From NCBI RefSeq assembly GCF_023283885.1, contig NZ_JAKILA010000012.1, forward strand, positions 59,887-123,886: a stretch of 64,000 bases of DNA. Reading direction: 5' to 3'. Source of the DNA: Shewanella basaltis (GTDB lineage: Bacteria; Pseudomonadota; Gammaproteobacteria; Enterobacterales; Shewanellaceae). This document shows positions 8,119 to 15,942 of the stretch, in pieces. The notes beneath the pieces are model-generated. The model was not told the DNA's origin. It searched no databases and saw nothing but the letters and a program-made list of their open reading frames with translations. The translations under genes and the position numbers were made by a program. Every line of letters starts with the position of its first letter. Positions within the stretch are counted from its first letter, which is position 1.

Positions 8119-8549
8119 TTGTTGAACACCTCAGGATGTTTATCTGGATTCTCGCTAATACGCTTTATACATCCTAGGGACGTGGTTGTGCTAATTCGAG
8201 CGATAAATAGTCAAAGAAAATTAAAACCTTACTTTTACTCGCAGTCTGCAAAGATTGGTGGCGTTGGTTGTCTGGTTGGGTTTTCGGTTGCATACCCATT
8301 GTTCTTTGTCATAGCTTCAAGCTTTGGGGTTCAGTCAGATGTACCAATTCGTAGCTATGATGGTGGTACAGTATTGATGATGTTCACTGTGTGTTTATTA
8401 GTTCTTTGCTTTTTTTATATGTATTTTGTGCTCTATTTGCTTTCATTTTCTATGGCATAAAATTCAAAAAAGGACATATCGATAAGCAAGAACTTATCAA
8501 TATCGCTTTTAAAGGCATCTATCCAAAGCGATGGCAGCGCGGACTTTAA
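8119..8549 (+). pseudogene. Cassette-borne small membrane protein gene with a frameshift
   Basis: The first frame (from TTG 8119 or 8122, or possibly GTG 8179) encodes two hydrophobic helices and stops at 8460. In the -1 frame the coding sense continues smoothly from the same second helix: a hydrophobic run, then the basic tail FYGIKFKKGHIDKQELIN and GIYPKRWQRGL, with a stop at 8547-8549. A run of seven T (8410-8416) lies exactly where the frames must join; one missing T would explain the break. Restored, the protein would have about 143 residues and end 7 bases before the attC-like site. No family was recognised. Mutation, sequencing error and programmed -1 slippage are all possible. Confidence 0.6.
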
Positions 8550-8556
8550 TTCGGAT

Positions 8557-8653
8557 GTATAACAATGCCATATGGGACGCAAAATGCTTGGCAGCGCTCC
8601 TTCGTCGCAAAGTATAGCCAAGCATTATCGCGCCCCATATGGCGGCGTTGGCA
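8557..8653 (+). other. attC-like integron recombination site 1
   Basis: AACAATGCCATATGGG (8561-8576) pairs with CCCATATGGCGGCGTTG (8634-8650) with a small asymmetry. Inside it, ATGCTTGGC (8584-8592) pairs exactly with GCCAAGCAT (8617-8625). The right end GGCGGCGTTGG (8641-8651) is close to the usual GGGCGTTRRRY end, and the left end TATAAC to the RYYYAAC end. The layout (outer and inner imperfect stems, unpaired middle, stop codon of a small gene just before, start codon of the next just after) is that of an attC site. The final core bases (GTTGGCA) deviate from consensus. Confidence 0.7.
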
Positions 8654-8662
8654 ACGGAAATT

Positions 8663-9001
8663 ATGCGTAAGAATCTAATTAAGTCGATCATTTCAGGTTC
8701 AATTTTAGGAATAGCCATTGGGCTATCAAGTATTAATACTTCTATTGTAGGCTTAATTTTTTCTCTTTTTCTTTGTGCCTTATTTGGTTTATTTACTGTT
8801 CTTCATTTTACTAATAAAGCTAATCTTTATTCCTTGGTAGTCACTGTGACATCCAGTTTTTATATCTGCTTTAGTTACGGTATTGATGATGGTTTAATTT
8901 ATACAGCAGGTGTTGCTATAGTTTATTGCATTATTTCTGTGCAGTTAATTCAAGCTGGTATAAATGCATCTAGTAAACTACTTAATAAAGAGGCTGAATA
9001 A
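8663..9001 (+). CDS. Cassette-borne hypothetical membrane protein
   Basis: A 112-residue protein with four predicted membrane helices (around residues 8-25, 28-48, 57-72 and 78-98) and a short charged end (SSKLLNKEAE). An earlier in-frame ATG at 8639 lies inside the attC-like site, so the ATG at 8663 (MRKNLIKS), 10 bases after that site, is preferred. This is the usual spacing of an integron cassette gene. No family was recognised. Its own attC site cannot be found downstream; a transposase-like pseudogene begins about 80 bases after the stop. Confidence 0.55.
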   Translation: MRKNLIKSIISGSILGIAIGLSSINTSIVGLIFSLFLCALFGLFTVLHFTNKANLYSLVVTVTSSFYICFSYGIDDGLIYTAGVAIVYCIISVQLIQAGINASSKLLNKEAE

Positions 9002-9079
9002 CATGGCCACCCATTCAAGCTGGCTAAATATTCAACACTGAACTAGGCTTTATTTACCCTTTCCAAATGGTACTTGAAG

Positions 9080-10175
9080 ATGGCCAGACCAAGACAGACA
9101 ATCGTTAGCCTGGAAGATACGCCTGCTCTTGTAAATAGAAAGTTATCACTGCTGTTCTCGTGTGGTGCGTAAGGCATTTCTTGTGCGGAATTGATAATTC
9201 AACAGGTGAGAACTTTGAGCATCGACGCGAGTGGGTCGATTCACGCATTCTTGAATTAGCGACCATCTTTGCTATTGATATTTGTGCTTATGCATTCTTT
9301 GTAATGAACAGGGAGTAACCACTTGCATGTGGTGTTAAAAGTCGATGCTGACAAAGCGAAGCAGTGGTCAGATAAAGAAGTGCTCATTCAATGGCACAAG
9401 GGCTTTAAAGGTACGTTACTCACGCACAAGTACCTTAAAGAGGAAGACCTTAACTCATTTGAGCTACAAACGGTTAATGAGTGCATTACCGAATACCGTA
9501 AACGCTTAATTGATATCAGTTGGTTTATGCGCTCACTCAGTGAGCCCATCGCCAGAATGGCCAACAAAGAAGATAAGTGCACTGGTCGTTTCTATTCGCT
9601 GCCATCCATGGCGCTCACCCTTCGGGCCAGCTAAAGCTGTTCAAATTGATTCCCAATAAATTTGTGGGAAGGCAGGTTTAAATCCCAGGCACTACTCGAT
9701 GAAGCTGCAGTATTAGCCTGTATGGCCTATGTAGATTACTCTTTATTTAATAGAAAGTCCTATCCGCGCCAAGATGGCCACAACCCCTGAAACCTCAGAT
9801 TACACCAGTATTCAGCGCCGAATAAATTCAGCGATAAAAGGCGAGCAACCACGAGAGCTGTTACCGTTTGTGGGAAATGAAAGACTCAATATTCCTAACG
9901 GACTCATGTTCAGCGTAAAAGATTACATTGTACTGGTTGAAGATACCGGTCGAATTATTCGAGAAGATAAGCGTGGTGCCATTAGCTCAAGCAGTCAGGA
10001 CATACTGAATAGGCTAAACATCCCCGCAGAGAATTGGCTTAAAATCACTACAGAGTTTGGTGCATTATTTAAAGGTGCAGTCGGAGCATTACCTGCCTTA
10101 ACTGAATACTGTGAGCATTTAGAGCGAAAACGACGACAAGGCGCGGCAAATTGTCAGCGTTGGCTGTGCGCGTAA
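9080..10175 (+). pseudogene. Decayed Y1 (HUH) transposase gene, RAYT/IS200-like domain
   Basis: The start MARPRQTIVSLEDTP and the segment FEHRREWVDSRILELATIF (from about 9210, another frame) are typical of the roughly 330-residue Shewanella transposases with a Y1_Tnp (IS200-like) domain. The HUH histidines survive as NHLHVVLKVDAD (9318-9353). Coding sense resumes at 9323-9632 and 9774-10175. The frame is broken by an early stop (about 9170), frameshifts near 9318, an insertion of about 75 bases at 9590-9665 and another of about 20 bases at 9735. The end (LERKRRQGAANCQRWLCA) matches the expected natural C-terminus. Confidence 0.75.
9588..9663. repeat. REP-like insertion inside the transposase pseudogene
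   Basis: Between the codons for GRF and WEGRF of the transposase frame there are about 75 extra bases containing two small hairpins: GCCATCCATGGC (9601-9612) and GCTCACCCTTCGGGCCAGC (9613-9631). Their size and GC-rich form resemble REP units, which RAYT-type enzymes are thought to mobilise, but no second copy was found in this window. Confidence 0.35.
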
Positions 10176-10515
10176 GTCATCATCCCCAATCAAATTACAA
10201 TTCTTCTTATGCTTGATAGCTATCAATGTTCTCTGCTGTGCTAAATTTCTTAGATGACACATAAATCACTCATTTAACGATAATATTTTAGTCATATCGA
10301 TAAAAATTGATGAGCTGAGCACATCGTTCGTAACCCACGCCAAAGCCATGAAAACGAGTTATGTTATTTGTTCAAGAAATGGGTGGCTTAATTTTCAACA
10401 AAAGGGCATGTTAAGTAATAATCTAAAAACGACTAAACGATTGCATCAAAATATAAGCTCAGATATGGTTTATTCATTAATCAACATGAGTTAAAACGAG
10501 TGTTTCTACAGGCTC
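10176..10515. other. AT-rich stretch without a recognised gene
   Basis: No coding or RNA feature could be supported. If cassette 2 once ended here, its attC site should lie just before 10516, but no matching stem was found; it may have been destroyed when the transposase-like element entered. Confidence 0.3.
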
Positions 10516-10575
10516 GTTAGCTGGTAAATCATAAACATGGATATTAGGGTCACCTAAGCACAAAGGATGCGTAAA

Positions 10576-10878
10576 ATGAGCAAAGTGATTAAGTCAACAC
10601 ATGCGACCATACAAAATGGTGCGGCAAAATCAGATGGGAAGCTAACTCTTTCAGAGACGCATATCAGCTTCGAGCCATACAATAAACAACTTGGTCTCGG
10701 CCCATACTGCTATGAGCGCTCTCAAATCTTGAGTGTTAAAAAGTCTAAGGCGAAGGGGGCGGGGATCTTACCTTTGTCTTCTGACGCTATTGAGATTCAA
10801 TACAAAGATAACCAAAGCCAAACGTTTATTTTGGCAAGTAAGGATGAGTGGTTGGCTCTATTGAGCGTAGCCAGCTAA
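10576..10878 (+). CDS. Cassette-borne small protein, GRAM/PH-like
   Basis: A 100-residue protein. An ATG at 10567 overlaps the AAAGGA RBS, so the in-frame ATG at 10576 (MSKVIKSTHATIQNG), 8 bases after the RBS, is preferred. The pattern GKLTLSETHISFEP, then IEIQYKDN and FILASKDEWLALL, resembles a single GRAM or PH-like domain: antiparallel strands followed by a C-terminal helix with Trp. Function is unknown. Its stop codon TAA (10876-10878) lies inside the left end of an attC-like site, and the cassette start (GTTAGCTGG, 10516) is the exact reverse complement of that left end. Confidence 0.65.
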   Translation: MSKVIKSTHATIQNGAAKSDGKLTLSETHISFEPYNKQLGLGPYCYERSQILSVKKSKAKGAGILPLSSDAIEIQYKDNQSQTFILASKDEWLALLSVAS

Positions 10879-11009
10879 CAAGCGTATCAAGTCGCTACCC
10901 TGAAAAGCGGGGCGCTGGGACATAAAATACGCGTTGATTAGTTTTGGTGCTTCGCCAAGTTTAAACCAATCGCCGCTACGATTTGCTGCCCCTGATGCGG
11001 GCGTTGGTA
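10871..11009 (+). other. attC-like integron recombination site 2
   Basis: CCAGCTAAC (10871-10879) opens the site and GCGGGCGTTGG (10997-11007) closes it. AACAAGCGTATCA at the left pairs imperfectly with TGATGCGGGCGTT at the right, as in attC sites. TTTGGTGCTTCGCCAAG in the middle is a further small hairpin. CCAGCTAAC is the exact reverse complement of GTTAGCTGG at 10516-10524, the predicted first bases of this cassette, which is the relationship that cassette excision demands. Cassette 3 is therefore about 10517-11003. Confidence 0.75.
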
Positions 11010-11229
11010 TGTATGTATAAATAATGGGTGGCAAATATTTCCTTGTTATGCGCTCCAATAAGGTGTCATTGTTGGTAAAATCAAGTGCAGGCGATGTAGC
11101 TTAAATAGTATTTGTCATACTGATGATGGTGATAAGTCATTGCTTCATTAGCTATATCATTCACGGTCATGCTCGCTTCTCTTTTTAATAAGCATCTGGT
11201 TAGACGTTCAACTCACCTAATTACGCGAC

Positions 11230-11405
11230 TTATCCTTTTAAGAAACGTTGTTCATCAAACACCGTTTTGTTCTTCAGCATGAAATAGACTCAGCGACCAA
11301 GCTTATGGGCCAGTGCAGACAATTATTCTTTTTTGTAATCGATTAAGGTAGTTACGTGCTTTTTAATATAATGGTTGGTCAGGTCTCCTTTAAGATTTTT
11401 CTGGA
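11230..11405 (-). pseudogene. C-terminal remnant of an IS110-type transposase
   Basis: Read on the minus strand, one frame gives NLKGDLTNHYIKKHVTTLID, then LSALAHKLGR, then VYFMLKNKTVFDEQRFLKG and a natural stop at 11230-11232. The ALAHKLGR..VYFMLK stretch is typical of the C-terminal end of IS110-family transposases. Two in-frame stop codons (one before LSAL, one replacing the residue between LGR and VYF) and absence of the N-terminal domain show it is dead. No element ends were found. Confidence 0.55.
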
Positions 11406-11444
11406 TAGATGAAAGGGGCAGTGTTCAGTTGCACTGGCTCAGAC

Positions 11445-12455
11445 TTATGTTTGGCGCTTAATACGCTGCCTGTACTGGCTTGGGGTCATCCCGTACCATT
11501 TAATGTAGCTTCGGGTGAAAGCACTTTGGTTACTGTAGCCAAGTAATGCAGATATGTCGTTTAAACTGTAGTGGGTGCTGTGTAAATATTGATTTGCATG
11601 ATGCAGTTTAATGGCTTCAAGTGTGTCACTAAATGATATAGAAGCGTGTTTTAAGCGTCGACGAAATGTTGCAGTGGAGTACCCCATAGCCTTCGCAATT
11701 GTACTCAAGTTAGTGGTGCTACTGGCCAAATATAACGGCAAGATTGCCTCTAATTGTGCTTTTAAAGAGGGTTCAGGCTTGCGCTCTATCATCAGGTTTG
11801 GTGCTTCAACCTGCACATCTTTTATGTTGACCTTGAGAATATCACTGCTAAATACTAAGCGTATGGAATCTGAACCAAATGCCACGGGGCAGCCAAAAAA
11901 CTCGATGTGTTTCTTTTGTAACTTGGCATCATGTTCTTCTCGGGTAAAGTAACAACCTCGTATGGGAAATCTACCAACCATTAAGTTTCTGATTATCGAT
12001 ACGCAACTGGCGAGCAAGTAATTTTGAAATTGTTGCCTATGTATTAATTGCGGCATTTCAACGTGAAAAATCAGCTCTAATAGCGCCGAACTCGTTCTCA
12101 CTTCAATATGTAAACCAGAGGTAATGATGTCGAAATAGTTAAGTATTCGATGCAGGGCTTCGCCAAAGGTGTTACATCCTTCTAAAAGCATAAATACCGG
12201 CCCGAGTGTATCAATTGACTGTCTCGCCGCGAGCTCAAAGGCAATTTCAGGGTAATTAAATTGGTTTGCTGCTTCTTCTAACAAACGGATGAATTTGTCG
12301 AATGCGATTAATTTGTTTTTTTGTGTGACGTCCTCAACGGGCAGTTCAACTGCTTGACAAAGCGCAGTGAGATCACCTCCATGTAACTGAACTAATTTAG
12401 GAAACTCGTGCAGAAAGCTGTTTAACAAATACGGACTGTTATGAAGTTTACGCAT
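11445..12455 (-). CDS. AraC-family transcriptional regulator
   Basis: A 336-residue regulator. Residues 1-200 fit the Arabinose_bd-type N-terminal domain of the larger AraC regulators (FDKFIRLLEEAANQ, then DTLGPVFMLLEGCNTFGEALHRI). The C-terminal 100 residues hold two helix-turn-helix motifs: STIAKAMGYSTATFRRRLK and LNDISALLGYSNQSAFTRSY, followed by the conserved GMTPSQYR. It is divergent from a molybdopterin oxidoreductase gene; the 155-base gap has an exact direct repeat suited to an AraC-type dimer. Control of that oxidoreductase and of its own gene is the likely role; the ligand is unknown. Confidence 0.88.
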   Translation of the reverse strand: MRKLHNSPYLLNSFLHEFPKLVQLHGGDLTALCQAVELPVEDVTQKNKLIAFDKFIRLLEEAANQFNYPEIAFELAARQSIDTLGPVFMLLEGCNTFGEALHRILNYFDIITSGLHIEVRTSSALLELIFHVEMPQLIHRQQFQNYLLASCVSIIRNLMVGRFPIRGCYFTREEHDAKLQKKHIEFFGCPVAFGSDSIRLVFSSDILKVNIKDVQVEAPNLMIERKPEPSLKAQLEAILPLYLASSTTNLSTIAKAMGYSTATFRRRLKHASISFSDTLEAIKLHHANQYLHSTHYSLNDISALLGYSNQSAFTRSYIKWYGMTPSQYRQRIKRQT

Positions 12456-12497
12456 ACTTTACTCACTAAGCTGTCGTGCATGTGGCTAACACGATGA

Positions 12498-12536
12498 GTG
12501 AACACAAATGGTAAAAGTGTGAACACAAATGGTAAA
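12498..12536. promoter_or_regulatory. Exact 18-bp direct repeat, probable AraC-type operator
   Basis: GTGAACACAAATGGTAAA occurs at 12498-12515 and again, identical, at 12519-12536. The 21-bp period is two helical turns, which places both copies on one DNA face. It lies between the divergent AraC regulator and the molybdopterin oxidoreductase, about 75 bases before the latter's ATG, where an activator would bind. Confidence 0.65.
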
Positions 12537-12610
12537 TATAGCAGGTTATTTATTGTTAGTCTTACTGTCACTCGACTTATTAACCACTTGTTAACATTGA
12601 GGGCAGCCTA

Positions 12611-14800
12611 ATGACGGAAACCAAACATGTATTATGCGCAACCTGTGATATCTCTTGCCAACTTGTTGCCACAAGAAAAGCGGGCGAGGCTAACTTTAAG
12701 TTAACTGGAGACTACGACAATCCTATGGCTCCGGGGGCTATTTGTGCAAAAGGCAGTTTGGCACAGACAACGTTTGAGCATCCTAACCGTCTGCTTAAGC
12801 CCCTTAAACGTGTAGGCCAAAGAGGTGAAGGTAAATGGCAAGAAGTGAGCTGGGACCAAGCGCTTGATGAGATAGCGGATAAACTGAAAAAAGTGATTGC
12901 ACAATATGGCCCAGAAGCCTTTGTGGTAACCAGTGGCCCTTGGAATAGTTCAACCGAATCGGGCATGACACGAAGGTTTATGAACTTGTTGGGTACACCT
13001 AATTATCTTTCTCCTGTTGCACTTTGCCTTGGTAATACCGCCGCGGTCAACAGGCTCACCTATGGTTGGATGCCGCTTCCTGATTTTGAAAACACTCAGT
13101 GTGTGGTGGTTATGGGCCATAATACCAACAGCCAAAGTTGGGTATGGGAATACATTAGGCTGAAATTGGCAGAAAAACGCGGTGCAAAATTGATTGTTTT
13201 TGATCCCAGACTCAGTGCTCAAGCACAAAGGGCTGATATTCATTTGCCCGTGAAACCCGGCACAGATGTGGCAATGTGCATGGGGTGGATTAACGTGATT
13301 ATTTCTGAAAAGCTTTACGATAAACAATTTGTTGAACAGTGGTGCATCGGCTTTGATGCACTAGAAAAAAGAGTGAAGCAAGATTTTTCACTGGAGACTG
13401 TTTCGCAAATCACTGGAGTCTCTGTCGCGCTTATTCGCGAGTCCGCACGCATGTATGCTCAAGCAAATGGTGCCATTATTCCTTGGTCACCTATTACTGA
13501 TCAACATGTCAGTAGCACTTCTGCCATTCGTGCGATTTCAATATTGCGAGCGATTACAGGCAATCTTGATAAACCAGGCGGTGAAATGTTGATGGGGTCA
13601 CATTCTGACGTGATCCCAGAATCTCAGCTTGAGCTCACAGAGCTATTGCCAGAAGCACAAAAGAAAAAGCAGTTAGGGTATGACAAGCATCCGGTGTTTA
13701 CATTTAAGGCTGCTGATTTACTCAAACAATACAGTGAAAAAGTTTTTGGCGAGGCGTACCCAAACTTGGTAAAAGGCACGCATATGGCTGTACCATCGCC
13801 AACGTTTAGTGCAATGGCCTACGGCGACCCGTACCCGGTAAAAGCATTTTTTGCGATCGCCAATAACGCCTTGATGGGATATGGCAACCAACATTTAATA
13901 AAAAAAGCGATGCTCAACCAAGATATAAACGTGTGTTTTGAGCAATTTATGACGCCGACAGCCAATTTATGTGACTACGTATTACCTGGCGACTCGTGGA
14001 TGGAGCGCCCTAATTTGATGGATACCTACAACTGGGCCACGATGATGATGACCTCTAATCAATTGTATAAGCCGCCAGGAGAGTGCCGTAATGTCTATGA
14101 TTTTTGGCATGGTTTGGCGCATAGAATGGGCTTGGGTGAGTATTTCCCTTGGCAGTCGATTAATGAGTTATTTGATTACCGATTAACCCCGATGGGGATG
14201 GATTTTGAGTCGTTCAAAAACAAGTATAAGCTCAAACTTGAGGGCTATAAATACTATCGCTATCGTGACACAGGCTTTGCAACACCCAGTGGCAAAGTAG
14301 AGCTTTATTCGTCGGTTTTAGAAACACTAGGATGCGATCCTTTGCCTTACTACCGAAATATTGAGGTGTGTGATGAGTACCCACTGAAACTGTTTGTTGG
14401 GCTGCGTGAGCCACAGTTTTTTCAATCTGGGCAGCGTCATAATCGAGTGCTAAGAAGGCGAAATAAGTTTCCTAGAACATTTATGCACCCTAATGATGCC
14501 AAAAAGTATGGGCTAAAAGAAAATGACTGGGCAACCATTGAAACAATTGTGGGTAAAATCCACATGTTAGTGACCTTTAGAGACGAATTTCCCGAAGGTC
14601 TGATCCGTGTGCCCCATGGCTGGTGGCTGCCAGAAGAAAAGGATCTTGGCGCATTTGAGCATAACGATGCCATTATTATCCCTGATTCCGATGATTATCT
14701 CGACAAGGAGCAGGGCATTCCGCATCTCAAAGGTGTCCCCTGCAAGATTTACTTACGTAAAGATAAGCGTGAATACATTAATCTGGAGGGCGTGCAATGA
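12611..14800 (+). CDS. Molybdopterin (MopB) oxidoreductase with one 4Fe-4S cluster
   Basis: A 729-residue DMSO-reductase-family enzyme. Cys9, Cys12, Cys16 and about Cys45 (CATCDISC and GAICAKG) bind a 4Fe-4S cluster. The catalytic domain follows, with Cys near residue 139 (VALCLGN) as the likely molybdenum ligand. The molybdopterin guanine dinucleotide-binding domain ends the protein (FPRTFMHPNDAKKYGLKENDW). There is no Tat signal, so it should be cytoplasmic, and no electron-transfer subunit is encoded beside it. The substrate cannot be named; it is not a clear formate dehydrogenase or nitrate reductase. The gene overlaps a small gene by 4 bases (ATGA) and faces an AraC regulator. Confidence 0.85.
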   Translation: MTETKHVLCATCDISCQLVATRKAGEANFKLTGDYDNPMAPGAICAKGSLAQTTFEHPNRLLKPLKRVGQRGEGKWQEVSWDQALDEIADKLKKVIAQYGPEAFVVTSGPWNSSTESGMTRRFMNLLGTPNYLSPVALCLGNTAAVNRLTYGWMPLPDFENTQCVVVMGHNTNSQSWVWEYIRLKLAEKRGAKLIVFDPRLSAQAQRADIHLPVKPGTDVAMCMGWINVIISEKLYDKQFVEQWCIGFDALEKRVKQDFSLETVSQITGVSVALIRESARMYAQANGAIIPWSPITDQHVSSTSAIRAISILRAITGNLDKPGGEMLMGSHSDVIPESQLELTELLPEAQKKKQLGYDKHPVFTFKAADLLKQYSEKVFGEAYPNLVKGTHMAVPSPTFSAMAYGDPYPVKAFFAIANNALMGYGNQHLIKKAMLNQDINVCFEQFMTPTANLCDYVLPGDSWMERPNLMDTYNWATMMMTSNQLYKPPGECRNVYDFWHGLAHRMGLGEYFPWQSINELFDYRLTPMGMDFESFKNKYKLKLEGYKYYRYRDTGFATPSGKVELYSSVLETLGCDPLPYYRNIEVCDEYPLKLFVGLREPQFFQSGQRHNRVLRRRNKFPRTFMHPNDAKKYGLKENDWATIETIVGKIHMLVTFRDEFPEGLIRVPHGWWLPEEKDLGAFEHNDAIIIPDSDDYLDKEQGIPHLKGVPCKIYLRKDKREYINLEGVQ

Positions 14801-15000
14801 AGCAGAGGTTGAATGTCTTTAAGGCTGAGATGATGATGAAAGTGGCTGGTTTTATTTGCCAAAATCACACAAACCCCGTCATGAATAGGATTGCTAAAAC
14901 GCTAGGCTGGTTTAACAGAAAAAGATATGGGGCTCATGCCCTAGACTTTCTGGTCAGCGAGGATTCAATTGACCTGATAAGTGACGATAAATATGAGTAA
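14797..15000 (+). CDS. Small protein translationally coupled to the molybdoenzyme
   Basis: A 67-residue basic protein starting at the ATG of an ATGA overlap with the oxidoreductase stop codon, and with GGAGG (14786-14790) upstream, so it is probably translated together with it. It has no membrane segment; it has a Lys/Arg-rich middle (FNRKRYGAHALDFL) and an acidic tail (SEDSIDLISDDKYE). The family was not recognised. It might be a dedicated chaperone or accessory subunit for the enzyme, but that rests only on the coupling. Confidence 0.65.
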   Translation: MKQRLNVFKAEMMMKVAGFICQNHTNPVMNRIAKTLGWFNRKRYGAHALDFLVSEDSIDLISDDKYE

Positions 15001-15255
15001 AAGTGTTATCTCGTTGACTCATTACATGGCCATATATCGTTTGATTTGATCTTAAAAAATGCTGACCAGCAAAAATCGCCCTTTGTTCCCATGCCTGTGT
15101 TTTTTATGTTCAGTTGCAGAACGTAACGAAACTCAGGCAAATCAGGCTAAGCCGTGTACTCATCAGCATAATGGGCTTGTTGACATCGTTGTGCTTATGA
15201 AAACGGGTTAAAGACCATACCAATGAGTTAATGGTATAAGAGTCGGATTGGTATA
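15001..15255. other. Intergenic stretch with MITE-end fragments
   Basis: No gene is seen. Close to the right side, ATACCAAT (15217-15224), ATGGTAT (15231-15237) and GATTGGTAT (15246-15254) are copies of the end of the adjoining element, making a small palindromic cluster. Confidence 0.4.
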
Positions 15256-15566
15256 ATACCAATTCGACTAACTATCTGATCACTCAGCGGGAATTCTGTG
15301 CCTTCTAGGCAAGTAATAGTATTGTAGGCATAGTTGCTCTCGACAACTGCTCCTGCGTTGTTCTACCTCCTGCGTCCATGCAGTCGTACGTCAAAATGCT
15401 ATTAAGCAGCATAGAGGGCATAGAAACCCGCCTTGCAGGAGAGACTCAGACTGTCCAGTTCTTTGTTGCATTGCCTTAAAAGGGAATAACCATTATTTCA
15501 ACAATGCGCCTCAAACTGAACAATCTGAGTCGCTCTGATTGACCACATAATTAGTGGAATTGGTAT
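15256..15566. mobile_element. MITE family 1, longer copy (311 bp)
   Basis: The ends ATACCAATTCGACTAAC and TTAGTGGAATTGGTAT are inverted repeats of about 34 bp with mismatches, and TA flanks both sides (15254-15255 and 15567-15568). This suggests a Tc1/mariner-like (IS630-type) TA target duplication. The interior has no coding capacity. A second copy lies at 24293-24556 and is nearly identical except that it lacks 15341-15387 (47 bp). Confidence 0.8.
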
Positions 15567-15590
15567 TAAACCTGAATGCTTTGTTGCAAG

Positions 15591-15791
15591 CTATTCGTAA
15601 AACTCAAGTGGAATAAGGTTTTGGTAAATATAATAACCTAGTGGGCCCATTAATAAACTGAGCATTGACCAGACGATTCGTTGGGAGTTTTTGATGTGTG
15701 CTTTTGAGGTAAAAGCGCGATAGCAAAAGTGAATATGCAACATCAATAATGCGATAAGCATAAAGACTAAGGTAATATCCATATTGTTCAT
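15591..15791 (-). CDS. Small PLDc_N-like membrane protein
   Basis: A 66-residue protein with two membrane helices: residues 6-24 (LVFMLIALLMLHIHF) and 41-58 (VWSMLSLLMGPLGYYIYQ). The second, ending in GPLGYYIYQ, resembles the PLDc_N (cardiolipin synthase N-terminal) module that also occurs as free small proteins. AAGGAA lies 7 bases before the ATG on the minus strand. Function is unknown. Confidence 0.65.
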   Translation of the reverse strand: MNNMDITLVFMLIALLMLHIHFCYRAFTSKAHIKNSQRIVWSMLSLLMGPLGYYIYQNLIPLEFYE

Positions 15792-15942
15792 GTCATGTTC
15801 CTTTGCATGCTAGCAATGACGTTAATTAAGCGTACAGGTCAATTTTGCAGAATAAACAACCATTGTTACGTGTTTACATCTCTTCTTCATCCTATCGGTA
15901 TAATTTACTGTAAAACTAAACAGAATAATAGTCAGTAAATCA

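Noticed and set aside
8639..8662. Upstream ATG for the cassette 2 membrane protein
   Set aside because: It lies within the attC-like stem; the ATG at 8663 directly after the site is more in keeping with cassette genes.
11024..11104. 24-codon frame right after attC-like site 2 as a further cassette gene
   Set aside because: It is too short, with no RBS, no motif and no following attC-like site.
12950..13327. 125-residue minus-strand frame inside the molybdoenzyme gene
   Set aside because: It is an antisense shadow of a gene with clear cofactor motifs.
12611..14800. Calling the MopB protein a formate dehydrogenase
   Set aside because: The Mo ligand is Cys within ALCLGN and no formate-dehydrogenase subunits or accessory genes are nearby; many other MopB subfamilies fit equally well.
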